A DNA stretch of 64,000 nt from CBDESM01 sp965242485 (GCA_965242485.1 CBDESM010000003.1:1798001-1862000), one strand, 5' to 3'. Positions 44,202 through 52,217 are shown, numbered from the stretch's first letter. The notes: a model not told the origin generated them from the letters alone. Made by a program: numbers and translations.

Positions 44202-45185
44202 TCAGCTCGCCGCCGGTTCCGCCTTCGCCTCGCGCTGCTGCACCAGCGCCGAGCCGATCATCAGCAGCGCCACGCCCGCGATCAGCTCGTAGCCGACCGC
44301 CTCCCCCAGCACCAGCCAGCTCAGGATCACCCCGAAGAACGGCGTCGAGATCTGGGTCGCCGCCACCCGGCTGGGCAGGTAGCGCTGCAGCAGCCAGGCG
44401 TTGCCGATGAACCCGAACCCGGCGATCACCAGGCCCTGGTAGAGCAGCGCCGCGATCAGCTCCCAGGGCCACTGCCAGGGCTCCGTCTCGAAGCCGGCCG
44501 AGATCGCCGCGAAGGCCGGCACCGCGAAGACCGCCTGCGCCGCCAGCAGCTTGACCGGGGCGACGTTCTGCGAGGCCTGCGAGATGTAGATCAGCCGCCC
44601 CCCGAGCAGCGCCGCCTGCACCACCAGCATCAGATCCCCGTCCAGCCCGACGCCCTCCTCGCCCGTCAGATCGCCCGCGAACACGACCACGACGCCGCTG
44701 TAGGCGATCAGCGTGCCCAGCGCGCGCCGCCGCGTCATCCGGTCGCCCGGCACCAGGAAGTGCGCGAACACCGCCGCCCAGAGCGGATGCGTCGAGGTCA
44801 GCACCACCGCGTGCCCCGCCGTCGTGCGGTCGCCGCCCAGGTACATCAGCGAGGTCTGCGCGATGAACAGCAGCCCGATCCCGGCCAGCGGCAGCAGCTC
44901 CCGCCGCGTCGGCCGGATCGATTGCCGCGTGATCAGCGCGTACGCCGCCACCGCGATCCCGCCCAGCGACATCCGCAGCATCGCCAGCCGGATCGGCCCC
45001 GAGTACTTCAGGCCCTCCTTGACCGCGACCGGGTTCCCGCCCCAGATCGCCGCCAGCAGCATCGCGAATGCGCCGCCGCCCAGCGTCAGCTGCTTCCGCT
45101 CCGGCCGCGCCCCAATCGGCGCGCGGCTCGGCGCTCGGCCCGGCGCCCCCGCGCGCGGCTGCGGTCCGGCCTGCCCCGCCGACAT
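44202..45185 (-). CDS. EamA/DMT-family transporter
   Basis: Ten-helix drug/metabolite transporter made of two EamA repeats. The first repeat shows LLAAIWGGNPVAVKEGLKYS and ends near VVVVFAGDL; the second starts VVQAALLGGRLIYISQASQN and ends ILSWLVLGEAVGYELIAGVALLMIG. A 30-residue Pro/Arg-rich cytoplasmic N-terminus precedes helix 1. At 327 residues it is normal. It lies 19 bases downstream of a paralogous EamA gene and is the last gene of the MoaD-selenoprotein-EamA-EamA run. The substrate is unknown; family members export amino acids, metabolites or drugs. Confidence 0.88.
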   Translation of the reverse strand: MSAGQAGPQPRAGAPGRAPSRAPIGARPERKQLTLGGGAFAMLLAAIWGGNPVAVKEGLKYSGPIRLAMLRMSLGGIAVAAYALITRQSIRPTRRELLPLAGIGLLFIAQTSLMYLGGDRTTAGHAVVLTSTHPLWAAVFAHFLVPGDRMTRRRALGTLIAYSGVVVVFAGDLTGEEGVGLDGDLMLVVQAALLGGRLIYISQASQNVAPVKLLAAQAVFAVPAFAAISAGFETEPWQWPWELIAALLYQGLVIAGFGFIGNAWLLQRYLPSRVAATQISTPFFGVILSWLVLGEAVGYELIAGVALLMIGSALVQQREAKAEPAAS

Positions 45186-45204
45186 TCACGCAGGGTACGC
45201 GCCG

Positions 45205-46278
45205 CTACCGCTCCGCCCGCTCCTCCCGGCTCTCCAGTTCCTCCTCCTCCGGCTCCTCCACTTGCTCCCCTTGCCCTTCCTCCTCGGCCGCCGCGGCTTC
45301 CGGCTCGTCATCCTGCACGCCGAACGGCCGCCGCGGCGAGATCGCGAATCCGATCAGCACGATCGCCAGCCCGATGCCCAGCTCCATGCCGATCGGCTCG
45401 TCCAGAATCGCCCAGCCGAAGAACACCCCGAAGATCGGGATCACCATCTGCTGCGACAGGATCCGCGACGGCTTGAATTGCTGCAGCAGCCGCGTGTTCA
45501 CGACCAGCCCCGTCCCCGCCATCAGCACCCCGTTGTAGACCATCGCGATCAGCAGCTCCGAGTGCCATTCCCCGAGCCCGTCATCGAAGGCCAGCGTCGC
45601 CCCGAGCATCACCGGCAGCGCGATCAGCACTTCCCAGAACACGATCTTGACCGGTTCGATGTGCTGGCTCAGCCGCGCCACCGAGACCTGCCGCACCGCC
45701 AGCGTCGCCGCCGCCACCAGCATCACGAAGTCGCCCGACACCTCCACGCCCGGATCCGAAAAATGCCGGCTGAACACCACCAGCAGCCCCGAGTAGACGA
45801 TGATCGTCCCGGCCACGGATCTGCGCCCCAGCTGATCGCCCGGAATCAGGAAGTGCGCCAGCAGCATCGCGATCGCCGGATTGGTCCCGAAGATCACCGC
45901 CGAGTGCGAGGCGCTCGTATGCAGCGTCCCGTAATGCACCGCCGCGGTATGCCCCGCGAACAGCAGCCCCATCAGCAGCAGCTGCAGCCAGTCCCGCCCG
46001 TGCGGCAGCAGCGAGCGGCGCAGCACGATCGCCTGCAGTAGCACCACGCCGGCGCCCACCGCCAAGCGCAGCGCCCCCACCCGCAGCGGGTGGTTGTCCT
46101 CCAAGCTCAGCTTGATCGCGACCGGGCTGCCGCCCCACAGCGCCGCCAGCGTCCACGAGATGATGTCGCCCCGCAGCGTGGGCTCTTGCCACGCATAGGG
46201 GGGGTGCCCCCATGGGTCTCCCGGCAGCCCGCCGCCCGGCTGCGGTTCCGTATCGCCAGAGTGCGGACCTGCCATCAT
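45205..46278 (-). CDS. EamA/DMT-family transporter with acidic tail
   Basis: Paralogue of the following gene. Two EamA repeats: WTLAALWGGSPVAIKLSLED in the first, and LVAAATLAVRQVSVARLSQH to FFGWAILDEPIGMELGIGLA in the second. After helix 10 there is a highly acidic tail of about 45 residues (EAAAAEEEGQGEQVEEPEEE) that is probably cytosolic and disordered. It starts 28 bases after the selenoprotein stop. Two adjacent ATG codons (46278, 46275) follow TATCCTGAGG, which could be both a -10 box and ribosome site, so an internal promoter is possible. 357 residues. Confidence 0.87.
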   Translation of the reverse strand: MMAGPHSGDTEPQPGGGLPGDPWGHPPYAWQEPTLRGDIISWTLAALWGGSPVAIKLSLEDNHPLRVGALRLAVGAGVVLLQAIVLRRSLLPHGRDWLQLLLMGLLFAGHTAAVHYGTLHTSASHSAVIFGTNPAIAMLLAHFLIPGDQLGRRSVAGTIIVYSGLLVVFSRHFSDPGVEVSGDFVMLVAAATLAVRQVSVARLSQHIEPVKIVFWEVLIALPVMLGATLAFDDGLGEWHSELLIAMVYNGVLMAGTGLVVNTRLLQQFKPSRILSQQMVIPIFGVFFGWAILDEPIGMELGIGLAIVLIGFAISPRRPFGVQDDEPEAAAAEEEGQGEQVEEPEEEELESREERAER

Positions 46279-46306
46279 CCTCAGGATACCGCCTGCTCGT
46301 GCTATG

Positions 46307-47428
46307 TTACCGCCCCTGTTCGACGGTCCAGGCCCGCACCGACAGCACCGCCGCCAAGTGCGTCCGCAGCGTCGTCCAGCTCTCCCCCGCGTCCGCGCTC
46401 GCCAGCAGTTCGCCCCCGCTCGTGCCCAAATACAGCCCCAGCGGATCGCCGCCGTCCGTCCCCAGCGCCTGCCGGTACACGGTCTGGTGGAAATCGGACT
46501 CCGGCAGCCCCCGCGTCAGCGGCTGCCAAGTCGCGCCCGCATCGCGCGTGCGGAACACGACCAGCCTCCCCCCGCGCGGCATCCGCGCCTGATCCTGATC
46601 CAGCGGCACGAACCAGGCCGCGTCCGGATCGCGCGGGTCGATCGCCGTCGCGAACCCGAACTCGCCCGGCAGCCCCTCGCCCACGTCGACCCAGCTCTCG
46701 CCGCCGTCGTCCGAGCGGTACTGGCCCCAGTGGTTCTGCTGCCAGATCCGCTTCGCATCCGCCGGATGCGCGTGCATCGAATGCACTCAATGCCCCGCCG
46801 TCTCCTCCGGGAAGAACTCCAGCATCTCCGGCGGCAGATGCAGCGCCTTCACGCCCAGGTTCCGCGGCGTCCAGCTCTCCCCTCCGTCGTCCGAGGTGTA
46901 GCAGCCCATCGCCGACCCGGCGATCGTCAGCCGGTCCGGATTCTCCGCATCCACCCCGATGTGGTGCAGCGACAGCCCCGCCGCGCCGGCCATCCAGCCC
47001 CCCCGCGTCGGATGGTTGAGCAGGCTCTCGCAAAGCTCCCAGCTCGCGCCGTCGTCGCGGCTGATGAACAGCGCCGCCGGGTCCACCCCCGCGTACAACT
47101 CCCCCTCGCGCCCGCCCGGCTCGATCGTCCACACGTTCCGCACCGAATCCCCGCCCCCGTCCGCCTCCACCGATGTTCCCTCCGGAAACGCCGGCGTCCC
47201 CGCCTCGTCCCAAGTCGCCCCGCCGTCGTCCGAGCGGTGCAGCCGCGGCCCCCACTGTTCGTGCGACGCGCCCGCCCAGAGCGTCCCCGTCCTCGGATCC
47301 CGCATTGCATAATCCACCTGCCAGCCCGCGATCGCCAGCGGCTGCCACTCCCACTCCGAACGTCCCCCGCGGCTGCGCCCGATCACCAGCCCCTTCTTCG
47401 TGCTCGCCAGCACTCCCGCCTCGCTCAT
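46307..47428 (-). CDS. Asp-box (BNR/sortilin-like) beta-propeller protein with in-frame TGA: putative selenoprotein
   Basis: Translation gives 373 residues if TGA at 46789-46787 (codon 214) is read as selenocysteine. Six Asp-box motifs are visible: SDDGGATW, SRDDGASW, SDDGGESW twice, TRDAGATW and SADAGESW, marking a propeller of the exo-sialidase/sortilin kind, with no signal peptide. Three blades lie before and three after the TGA, and the frame continues intact. The local context is TAGH-U-VHSMHAHP; in relatives I recall a Cys at this place (CVH.....HP). A perfect stem-loop follows at SECIS distance. GAGGAGGAG precedes the ATG, and the start overlaps the MoaD-like gene by ATGA. Alternative: a nonsense-mutated pseudogene. 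Confidence 0.8.
46754..46770 (-). promoter_or_regulatory. Candidate bacterial SECIS element of the propeller selenoprotein
   Basis: In the mRNA, CGCAUCC pairs perfectly with GGAUGCG around loop GGC. The loop begins 24 bases after the UGA, inside the 16-37 base range of the published bSECIS consensus, and has G in its first two positions. A second hairpin (GUGCAU, loop UCG, AUGCAC, 46772-46786) directly follows the UGA. Confidence 0.65.
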
Positions 47429-47757
47429 CTCGCTCCTCCTCTCCGCCGGACGCCGTCCGTCGAATCCGGATCATCCCCGCCCCCGCCGCCCGAAACGGCC
47501 GCGAGGATATGCACCCGATCTCCGTCCGCCAAACCGTCCGACAGCCGCTTCCGATCCCGCACCATCGCCTCGTTCACGAACACGTTCACATGCCGCCTCA
47601 GCCGTCCCTGATCATCCAGCACGAATTTCCGAATCTGCGGCAGTTCCCCCGCCAGCGCCGACAACGCCTCCGCGACCGTCGTCCCCTCCACCACCGCCGA
47701 TTCCGGCGCATCCATATGCTCCCGCAGCCCCCGCGCCAAGAAAATCTCCACGGCCAT
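47425..47757 (-). CDS. MoaD/ThiS-family ubiquitin-like sulfur carrier
   Basis: Small beta-grasp protein that in MoaD and ThiS carries sulfur on a C-terminal Gly-Gly thiocarboxylate. The 110 residues show the fold: VEIFLARGLREHM, the VAEALSALAGELPQIRKFVLDD helix, HVNVFVNEAMVRD and LADGDRVHILAAVSGG. The GG is followed by GGGDDPDSTDGVRRRGGAR, so about 20 residues would need removal before activation, or the protein works otherwise. It overlaps the selenoprotein start by ATGA. No moaE, thiG or E1-like gene is nearby. The pairing with an Asp-box propeller protein seems conserved in other bacteria as far as I recall. Confidence 0.85.
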   Translation of the reverse strand: MAVEIFLARGLREHMDAPESAVVEGTTVAEALSALAGELPQIRKFVLDDQGRLRRHVNVFVNEAMVRDRKRLSDGLADGDRVHILAAVSGGGGGDDPDSTDGVRRRGGAR

Positions 47758-47838
47758 GCTTCAACCGTACACGCCCGCAATTCCCGATTCCGCCCTTGCG
47801 TATCATCGCTCCGTCCGACAAAGCCAACGGAGCGCGCC

Positions 47839-48300
47839 ATGACCGACCGCACTGCAGAAGCCAAAGCCCGTGAACTCGGCCTCGACCTCAAGGCGAGTGC
47901 CCCCCTCGCCAACTACGTCCCCGCCGTCCGCACCGGCAACCTCGTCTTCCTCTCCGGCCACGGCCCCGTCCGCGAAGGCAAGCTCATCCGCGGCCGCCTC
48001 GGCGGCAACCTCGACATCGAACAGGGCCGCGAAGCCGCGCGCGCCGTCGCCGTCCAGCTCCTCGCCAGCCTCCGCGCCGAGATCGGCTCCCTCGACCGCG
48101 TCTCCCGCATCGTCAAACTGCTCTGCCTCGTCAACTCCACCCGCAAATTCAAGGACCATCCCCAAGTCGCCAACGGGGCGAGCGACCTGCTCGTCGAAGT
48201 CTTCGGCGAACGCGGCAAGCACGCCCGCTCCGCGATCGGCGTCCCCAGCCTCCCCGCCGGCATGGCCGTCGAAATCGAAATGGTCGTCGAAGTTGACTGA
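47839..48300 (+). CDS. RidA/YjgF family protein
   Basis: RidA proteins hydrolyse reactive enamines/imines released by PLP enzymes; this sequence is of the longer YjgF-like subgroup. Conserved segments are VPAVRTGNLVFLSGHGPV, a central GREAARAVAVQLLASLRAEIGSLD, and ARSAIGVPSLPAGMAVEIEM near the end, where the active-site arginine (HARSAIG) is retained. 153 residues. The ATG follows GGAGCG. It is divergent from the MoaD-like gene with 81 bases between; TATCAT at 47801-47806 may be its -10 box. Confidence 0.88.
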   Translation: MTDRTAEAKARELGLDLKASAPLANYVPAVRTGNLVFLSGHGPVREGKLIRGRLGGNLDIEQGREAARAVAVQLLASLRAEIGSLDRVSRIVKLLCLVNSTRKFKDHPQVANGASDLLVEVFGERGKHARSAIGVPSLPAGMAVEIEMVVEVD

Positions 48301-48336
48301 CCCTCGTCGGCGGACGCCTCTGGAGCACGGGCGCGC

Positions 48337-49155
48337 ATGCGCCTGATCTCCTGGAACGTCGCCGCCCGCATCAAAGCGCTCCCCGGCCAAGCCGTCTTCC
48401 TCGCCTCCCGCCGGCCCGACCTCGTCGCCCTCCAGGAAATCACGCCCAACTCCGCCCTCCTCTGGCGCGACGCCCTCCAAGCGCTCGGCTTTCCCCATAT
48501 CTGCGTGCGCACCGGCATCGCCGGCGAGGCCCTCTTCCGCCAGCGCGGCGTCCTCATCGCCTCCCGCTTCCCCTTCGACCTCGTCATCAATAACCCGATC
48601 CGGCCGCCGTGGCCCGAAAAGGCACTCTCGCTCCAAATCGACTCTCCCGGCGCGCGCTTCGACCTCCACACCGTCTATACCCCCACCGGCGTCACCGATC
48701 TCCAAGCCAAAATCGACACGATCAACGCCGCCTGCGACGCCCTCGCCGCCTCCGACCGCCCCCGCATCCTCACCGGCGACTTCAACGCGCCCAAACTCGA
48801 AACCCCCGACGGCCGCATCGCCACCTGGGCCCAAACCATCCTCCCCGACGGTTCCTTCCGCACCAGCCGCGGCCGCCTCCGCCCCGAACAAGACGCCGCC
48901 GAGCGCCGCCTGATGCAAGGCCTCGCCGCCCACGGCGTCCGCGACCTCTACCGCTCCCTCAATGGCTACCGCGCCCCCGGCTACAGCTGGACCATCAAGA
49001 ACCGCGGCCGCTGGGTCGCCCCCCGCCGCTTCGACCACGCCTTCGCCAGCCACCACATCCAAGCCCAACGCTGCACTTACAACCACGCCCCCCGCCAATC
49101 CAACCTCAGCGACCACGCCCCTTTGGAACTCGACTTCCAAATCCTCTCTTCCTAA
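48337..49155 (+). CDS. Endonuclease/exonuclease/phosphatase (EEP) family protein
   Basis: DNase I/exonuclease III-like fold. Motifs visible: ISWNVAARIKAL (first Asn), PDLVALQEI (metal-binding Glu), DLHTVYTP, RILTGDFNAPK (catalytic Asp/Asn), YSWTIKNRG, FDHAFAS and the C-terminal LSDHAPLELDF with the catalytic Asp-His. At 272 residues it is close to exonuclease III. The ATG follows a GGAGCACGG-type site 36 bases after ridA. A DNA-repair nuclease or a phosphodiesterase acting on another substrate are both possible. Confidence 0.88.
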   Translation: MRLISWNVAARIKALPGQAVFLASRRPDLVALQEITPNSALLWRDALQALGFPHICVRTGIAGEALFRQRGVLIASRFPFDLVINNPIRPPWPEKALSLQIDSPGARFDLHTVYTPTGVTDLQAKIDTINAACDALAASDRPRILTGDFNAPKLETPDGRIATWAQTILPDGSFRTSRGRLRPEQDAAERRLMQGLAAHGVRDLYRSLNGYRAPGYSWTIKNRGRWVAPRRFDHAFASHHIQAQRCTYNHAPRQSNLSDHAPLELDFQILSS

Positions 49156-49179
49156 TGAAATCCGCTACAATCCCTCTGG

Positions 49180-49223
49180 GATTGGGGCTGTCCCCAGTTG
49201 CGGAGGGCTCGGCACAAGCCGAG
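49180..49223 (+). repeat. Two-hairpin element, copy 1
   Basis: Hairpin a is GGGG-CTGT-CCCC (49184-49195). Hairpin b is CTCGGC-ACAA-GCCGAG (49208-49223). Between them is AGTTGCGGAGGG. A second copy with the same order and orientation starts at 49310. Confidence 0.6.
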
Positions 49224-49309
49224 TCGCTTCGTTTAACGGCGCAATCCGCCCGAGTGGCCCGCCTCCTTCGCGTTTGACATCCGCACCGCTCCGACGTACT
49301 CTGGCCGCG

Positions 49310-49355
49310 GATTGGGGGCTATCCCCGGTTGGCGGAGGCCTCGGCGAGAGCCGGG
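49310..49355 (+). repeat. Two-hairpin element, copy 2
   Basis: Hairpin a is GGGG-CTAT-CCCC (49315-49326). Hairpin b is CTCGGC-GAGA-GCCGGG (49340-49355) with a T-G pair replacing T-A of copy 1. Loops differ while stems are kept. Both copies lie in the convergent gap between the EEP and DUF3800 genes. Confidence 0.6.
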
Positions 49356-49364
49356 GCCATCCGT

Positions 49365-50099
49365 TTATCTGGGGATATTCACCAATCCTTCTCCCTTGAA
49401 TCTTCCTCCCGAATTCCGCAGCAGCTTGCGCTCAATGACCTCGAATCGAAGGTTCCCCTGAGGCCGCTCAATCACCCGCCTTGCGATCGGATAGGCGATC
49501 AGGTCTGCGATTTCCAGTCCGATCAACCCGGCGGCTTTAGTCTCAAATTCCATATCGGGCTGCACGAAGATTCGCTCCTTCAGCACGCGCCGAAACGACA
49601 TCACGTCGTTCCTTAGTCGTCGATCTTCTTTCTGCCCCCGTGCCTCGAACACGATCCGGGCAAGACCGTCTCCGTGTCCGCCCAGATTCAACCAATGTTC
49701 GATTCGCTCCAGCCCGATGCTCACGCAGAGCGGATATGGGTCAATGGCCTCTGCTGGCTCCTGCGACGGGAGCCTCTTGTCAATCGCAACGGCTGAGATG
49801 TGGAAAGGCGCCGCGTCAACCGCATCGCCGAGATCGCCTGCAAACGACCGCCAAGCTGCGTTGCTCTTGAGCGTGGCAGCGGGCCCCTGCCGCATTCGGA
49901 TGTCCCGCTCATGCAGCGGCGCATCACGCCGCCCGAAATGCCGCAGCTTCAGCTCCTCGAACAGCGGCGCCACTTCGTCCCGGTAAACGCCTTCCTCGAA
50001 CACGCACATCGCCACTACGAACACGGGAAACTCCGGATCGTCACGGAGATCCGATGTCCCGCTCTCATCTCCGAACACCAGGTACGTCTCGTCGGCCAT
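49365..50099 (-). CDS. DUF3800 family protein
   Basis: DUF3800 proteins have an RNase H-like fold and often occur in mobile or defence-related settings; function is unproven. The N-terminal signature is YLVFGDESGTSD, with Asp11/Glu12 as the putative acidic metal-binding residues. A mid-protein HISAVAIDK strand follows, and a C-terminal GLIGLEIADLIAYPIARRV with the second acidic residue. At 244 residues it is normal. Codon use is slightly less GC-extreme than neighbours. It stands alone, convergent with the EEP gene and divergent from the LLM oxidoreductase. Confidence 0.85.
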   Translation of the reverse strand: MADETYLVFGDESGTSDLRDDPEFPVFVVAMCVFEEGVYRDEVAPLFEELKLRHFGRRDAPLHERDIRMRQGPAATLKSNAAWRSFAGDLGDAVDAAPFHISAVAIDKRLPSQEPAEAIDPYPLCVSIGLERIEHWLNLGGHGDGLARIVFEARGQKEDRRLRNDVMSFRRVLKERIFVQPDMEFETKAAGLIGLEIADLIAYPIARRVIERPQGNLRFEVIERKLLRNSGGRFKGEGLVNIPR

Positions 50100-50154
50100 G
50101 CCCGCGCACTCTACGCCCGCCCTCTATCCTGCATCCGCAGCAAGGAGTTCCCCC

Positions 50155-51150
50155 ATGCGACTAGGCATCCTCGCCGGCTTCTCGGACGACTGGCGCGACA
50201 CGCTCGAGAAGGTCCGGATCGCCGAAGACCTCGGCTACGAACTCGTCGCCACCGGCGAAGCTTGGGGCCCTTCCATCGTCCCTTGGCTCTCCACCCTCGC
50301 GGCCAACACCGAGAAGATCCAGATCGGTTCCTCGATCCTCAACTGCTTCTCCCGCTCGCCCGCCGCCATCGCCCAGGAATTCGCGGCCCTTGAGGTCATC
50401 TCCGGCGGGCGCATGGTCTGCGGGCTCGGCTCCTCCGGCAACCTCGTGATCGAGGGCTTCCACGGCGCGGAATTCGACCGTCCCCTCCGCCGCCTCCGCG
50501 AGTACACCGAAATCATCAAGATGCTGCTGCGCGGCCAGCGCCTCGCCTATGAAGGCCAGATCTACCAACTCGCCCGCGGCTTCCGGATCGACTACGAGGT
50601 CCAGCGCGAAGACGTCCCCGTCTACATCGCCGCCATCACCCCGCGCTCGATCGAGCAGACCGCGCAAGTCGCCGACGGCATCTTCCCGATCCACTGGCCC
50701 CTCCGCGCCTTCCAGCCGCTCCGCGATCAGCTCGCCACCGCCTCGACGGCCGCCGGCAGGCCCGCCGACAGCGTCACCATCGCTCCCTTCACCAACGTCT
50801 ACGTCCTCGGCGAAGGCCGGGACGACGACGAGGTCTGGCGCAGCGCCCGCCAGCCGCTCTTCCACTACACCAACCGCATGGGTTCCTTCTACTGGCAGAT
50901 GCTCGCCCGCTCGGGCTTCGAGGCCGACGTCGCCGCCTCCCGCGACGCTTGGAGCGACCGCGACGCCGAAGGCGCGCTGATGGCCTTCAGCGAAGACATG
51001 GTCCGTGAAATCCAAGTCATCGGCTCCCTCGAGGAGGTGCGCGAACGCCTCCAAGAGCGTTCCGACGCCGGCGCCGACATCCAGATGGTCCCGATGCCGG
51101 CGGGCTCTCCGCAGGAAGCCGGCCAGCGCCTCGAAGCCTACCTGCGCTGA
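50155..51150 (+). CDS. LLM class flavin-dependent oxidoreductase
   Basis: Luciferase-like TIM-barrel enzyme that uses F420 or FMN. Typical segments are RLGILAGFSDDWRDTLEKVR, EDLGYELVATGEAWG, NTEKIQIGSSILNCFSRSPA, EVISGGRMVCGLGSSG, VPVYIAAITPRSIEQTAQVADG and the C-terminal GSLEEVRERLQER. 331 residues, full length. ATG has AAGGAG upstream, and CTATCCT at 50124-50130 is a likely -10 box. The SelW-like gene begins five bases after the stop, so they are probably co-transcribed. Which cofactor and substrate it uses is unknown; SAR202-type genomes carry many such enzymes. Confidence 0.9.
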   Translation: MRLGILAGFSDDWRDTLEKVRIAEDLGYELVATGEAWGPSIVPWLSTLAANTEKIQIGSSILNCFSRSPAAIAQEFAALEVISGGRMVCGLGSSGNLVIEGFHGAEFDRPLRRLREYTEIIKMLLRGQRLAYEGQIYQLARGFRIDYEVQREDVPVYIAAITPRSIEQTAQVADGIFPIHWPLRAFQPLRDQLATASTAAGRPADSVTIAPFTNVYVLGEGRDDDEVWRSARQPLFHYTNRMGSFYWQMLARSGFEADVAASRDAWSDRDAEGALMAFSEDMVREIQVIGSLEEVRERLQERSDAGADIQMVPMPAGSPQEAGQRLEAYLR

Positions 51151-51154
51151 CCCG

Positions 51155-51412
51155 ATGCCTTCCCCCGAAGCCGTCCTCGAGATCGAAGTCGTCTACTGCG
51201 CCGACTGCGGCTACTGGCCCCGCACCGCCTGGATGCTCGGCGAGCTCCTCACCGACATCCAGCACCTCGTCAAGTCGGTGCGCCTGGTCCCCGACTCGCT
51301 CGGCCTCTTCGAGTGGAAAGTCAACGGCGACCTCGTCTTCAGCAAGGCCGCGATGGGCCGCTTCCCCGAAATGGACGAACTCCGCGAACTCATCTACGCG
51401 CATCTTGACTAG
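51155..51412 (+). CDS. Rdx family (SelT/SelW/SelH-like) thioredoxin-fold protein, Cys form
   Basis: Small redox protein of 85 residues. The motif EIEVVYCADCGYWPRTAWM contains CxxC where SelW/SelT proteins carry CxxU; here both codons are TGC. DSLGLFEWKVNGDLVFSKAAMGRFPE matches the family, including the F-E-V/W and G-x-FP region. It follows the LLM oxidoreductase by five bases. It is the cysteine version of a known selenoprotein family in a genome that, on other evidence here, uses selenocysteine. Probable thiol oxidoreductase; partner unknown. Confidence 0.85.
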   Translation: MPSPEAVLEIEVVYCADCGYWPRTAWMLGELLTDIQHLVKSVRLVPDSLGLFEWKVNGDLVFSKAAMGRFPEMDELRELIYAHLD

Positions 51413-51419
51413 GCGCGCG

Positions 51420-51720
51420 ATGCCGTCCCGCCCCGTGCCCCGCTTGCTTCCTCTCGCTCTGATCTGCGCCGTTGCCACGTTGATCCTCGCCGCTTCAAGG
51501 TTTGCGACGGCCTCCCGCGAATGACTGGGCCGGGATATCCATGCGATGGCCATGAGCGCATCCGCGAAGATGCGCGTTCAATTTTCGACGCAAACCTCAC
51601 GATCTACGTCGTCGATACCCAATTCATCGTTGATGCACCCGATGGTTGGCATCACCCGATCAACTTCACTACAGCATCATCCTTGAAGTCGGGCGAACCT
51701 ATGACTATTTCTCCCCGTAG
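51420..51720 (+). pseudogene. Small exported protein broken by frameshifts
   Basis: Protein-like sequence runs through three frames. 51420-51524 encodes a signal-like peptide (LLPLALICAVATLILAASRF). From 51521 a second frame reads DANLTIYVVDTQFIVDAPDG and HHPINF. Near 51670 a third frame reads YSIILEVGRTYDYFSP and stops at 51720. Each step shifts in the same direction. The gene is either decayed or affected by sequence errors. No family recognised. Confidence 0.4.
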
Positions 51721-51949
51721 ACCATCTTAGCCTCCTCGTCGCAAGTGCCGAGTTGCGAAGTGCAAAAACAAGAGCCCGATGGCACGATTTATATGGTGGC
51801 TTACGGTCCTCAACCCCGGTTCTGCACCGTAGCCCTCGCCGCCGCTTCGTCTTGTACTGGCGACCCGACCGCGACCGGCATCCGGGCCTTTGCGGGGCCG
51901 CTGCCGGCGTGTGCACATGCGTTAGGATCGGGCGGGAGGCAACGGCGAA

Positions 51950-52174
51950 ATGGAAATTCTCTTTCTGATCTGGGCGGTCTGCGTGCTGGCAGGTGCTGCG
52001 GTCATGCACAACAAGGGCCGTTCGGCGCTCGGCGGCGCTGCTTGGGGCTTCTTCCTCGGCATCATCGGGGTCATCATCTGCTTCTTCTACTCCGAGAGCA
52101 TCGAGCACAAGGCCCGCAAGCAACTGCTCCTCGAACACGAACTGGAGCGCCAGCGCCGCAACCGCGACTTCTGA
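51950..52174 (+). CDS. Small membrane protein with two hydrophobic segments, unknown function
   Basis: Not recognised as a named family. The 74 residues contain a first membrane segment (MEILFLIWAVCVLAGAAVM), a short loop HNKGRSALGGAAWG, a second segment FFLGIIGVIICFFY, then a charged tail (SESIEHKARKQLLLEHELER) that could be an amphipathic helix. A strong GGGAGG lies 14 bases upstream of the ATG. Similar small proteins with a GR(S/N)...GF.LG..G.I layout are widespread and uncharacterised. It is 43 bases before the dioxygenase gene on the same strand. Confidence 0.7.
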   Translation: MEILFLIWAVCVLAGAAVMHNKGRSALGGAAWGFFLGIIGVIICFFYSESIEHKARKQLLLEHELERQRRNRDF

Positions 52175-52217
52175 TCCCGCTGCCAGTCGTTTGCTCCCTG
52201 CTTGACCAGGAGACGCC

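Noticed and set aside
46787..47428. Two separate genes or a simple pseudogene at the Asp-box propeller
   Set aside because: Both pieces are in the same frame with only one stop between them, the second piece has no ribosome-binding site and begins in mid-blade, and a SECIS-like hairpin follows the TGA. A single Sec-containing gene explains this better.
51722..51949. tRNA-like sequence (CCCCGGTTCTGCACC) in the gap after the pseudogene
   Set aside because: The T-arm consensus GGTTCGA is not met and no acceptor or anticodon stems can be paired.
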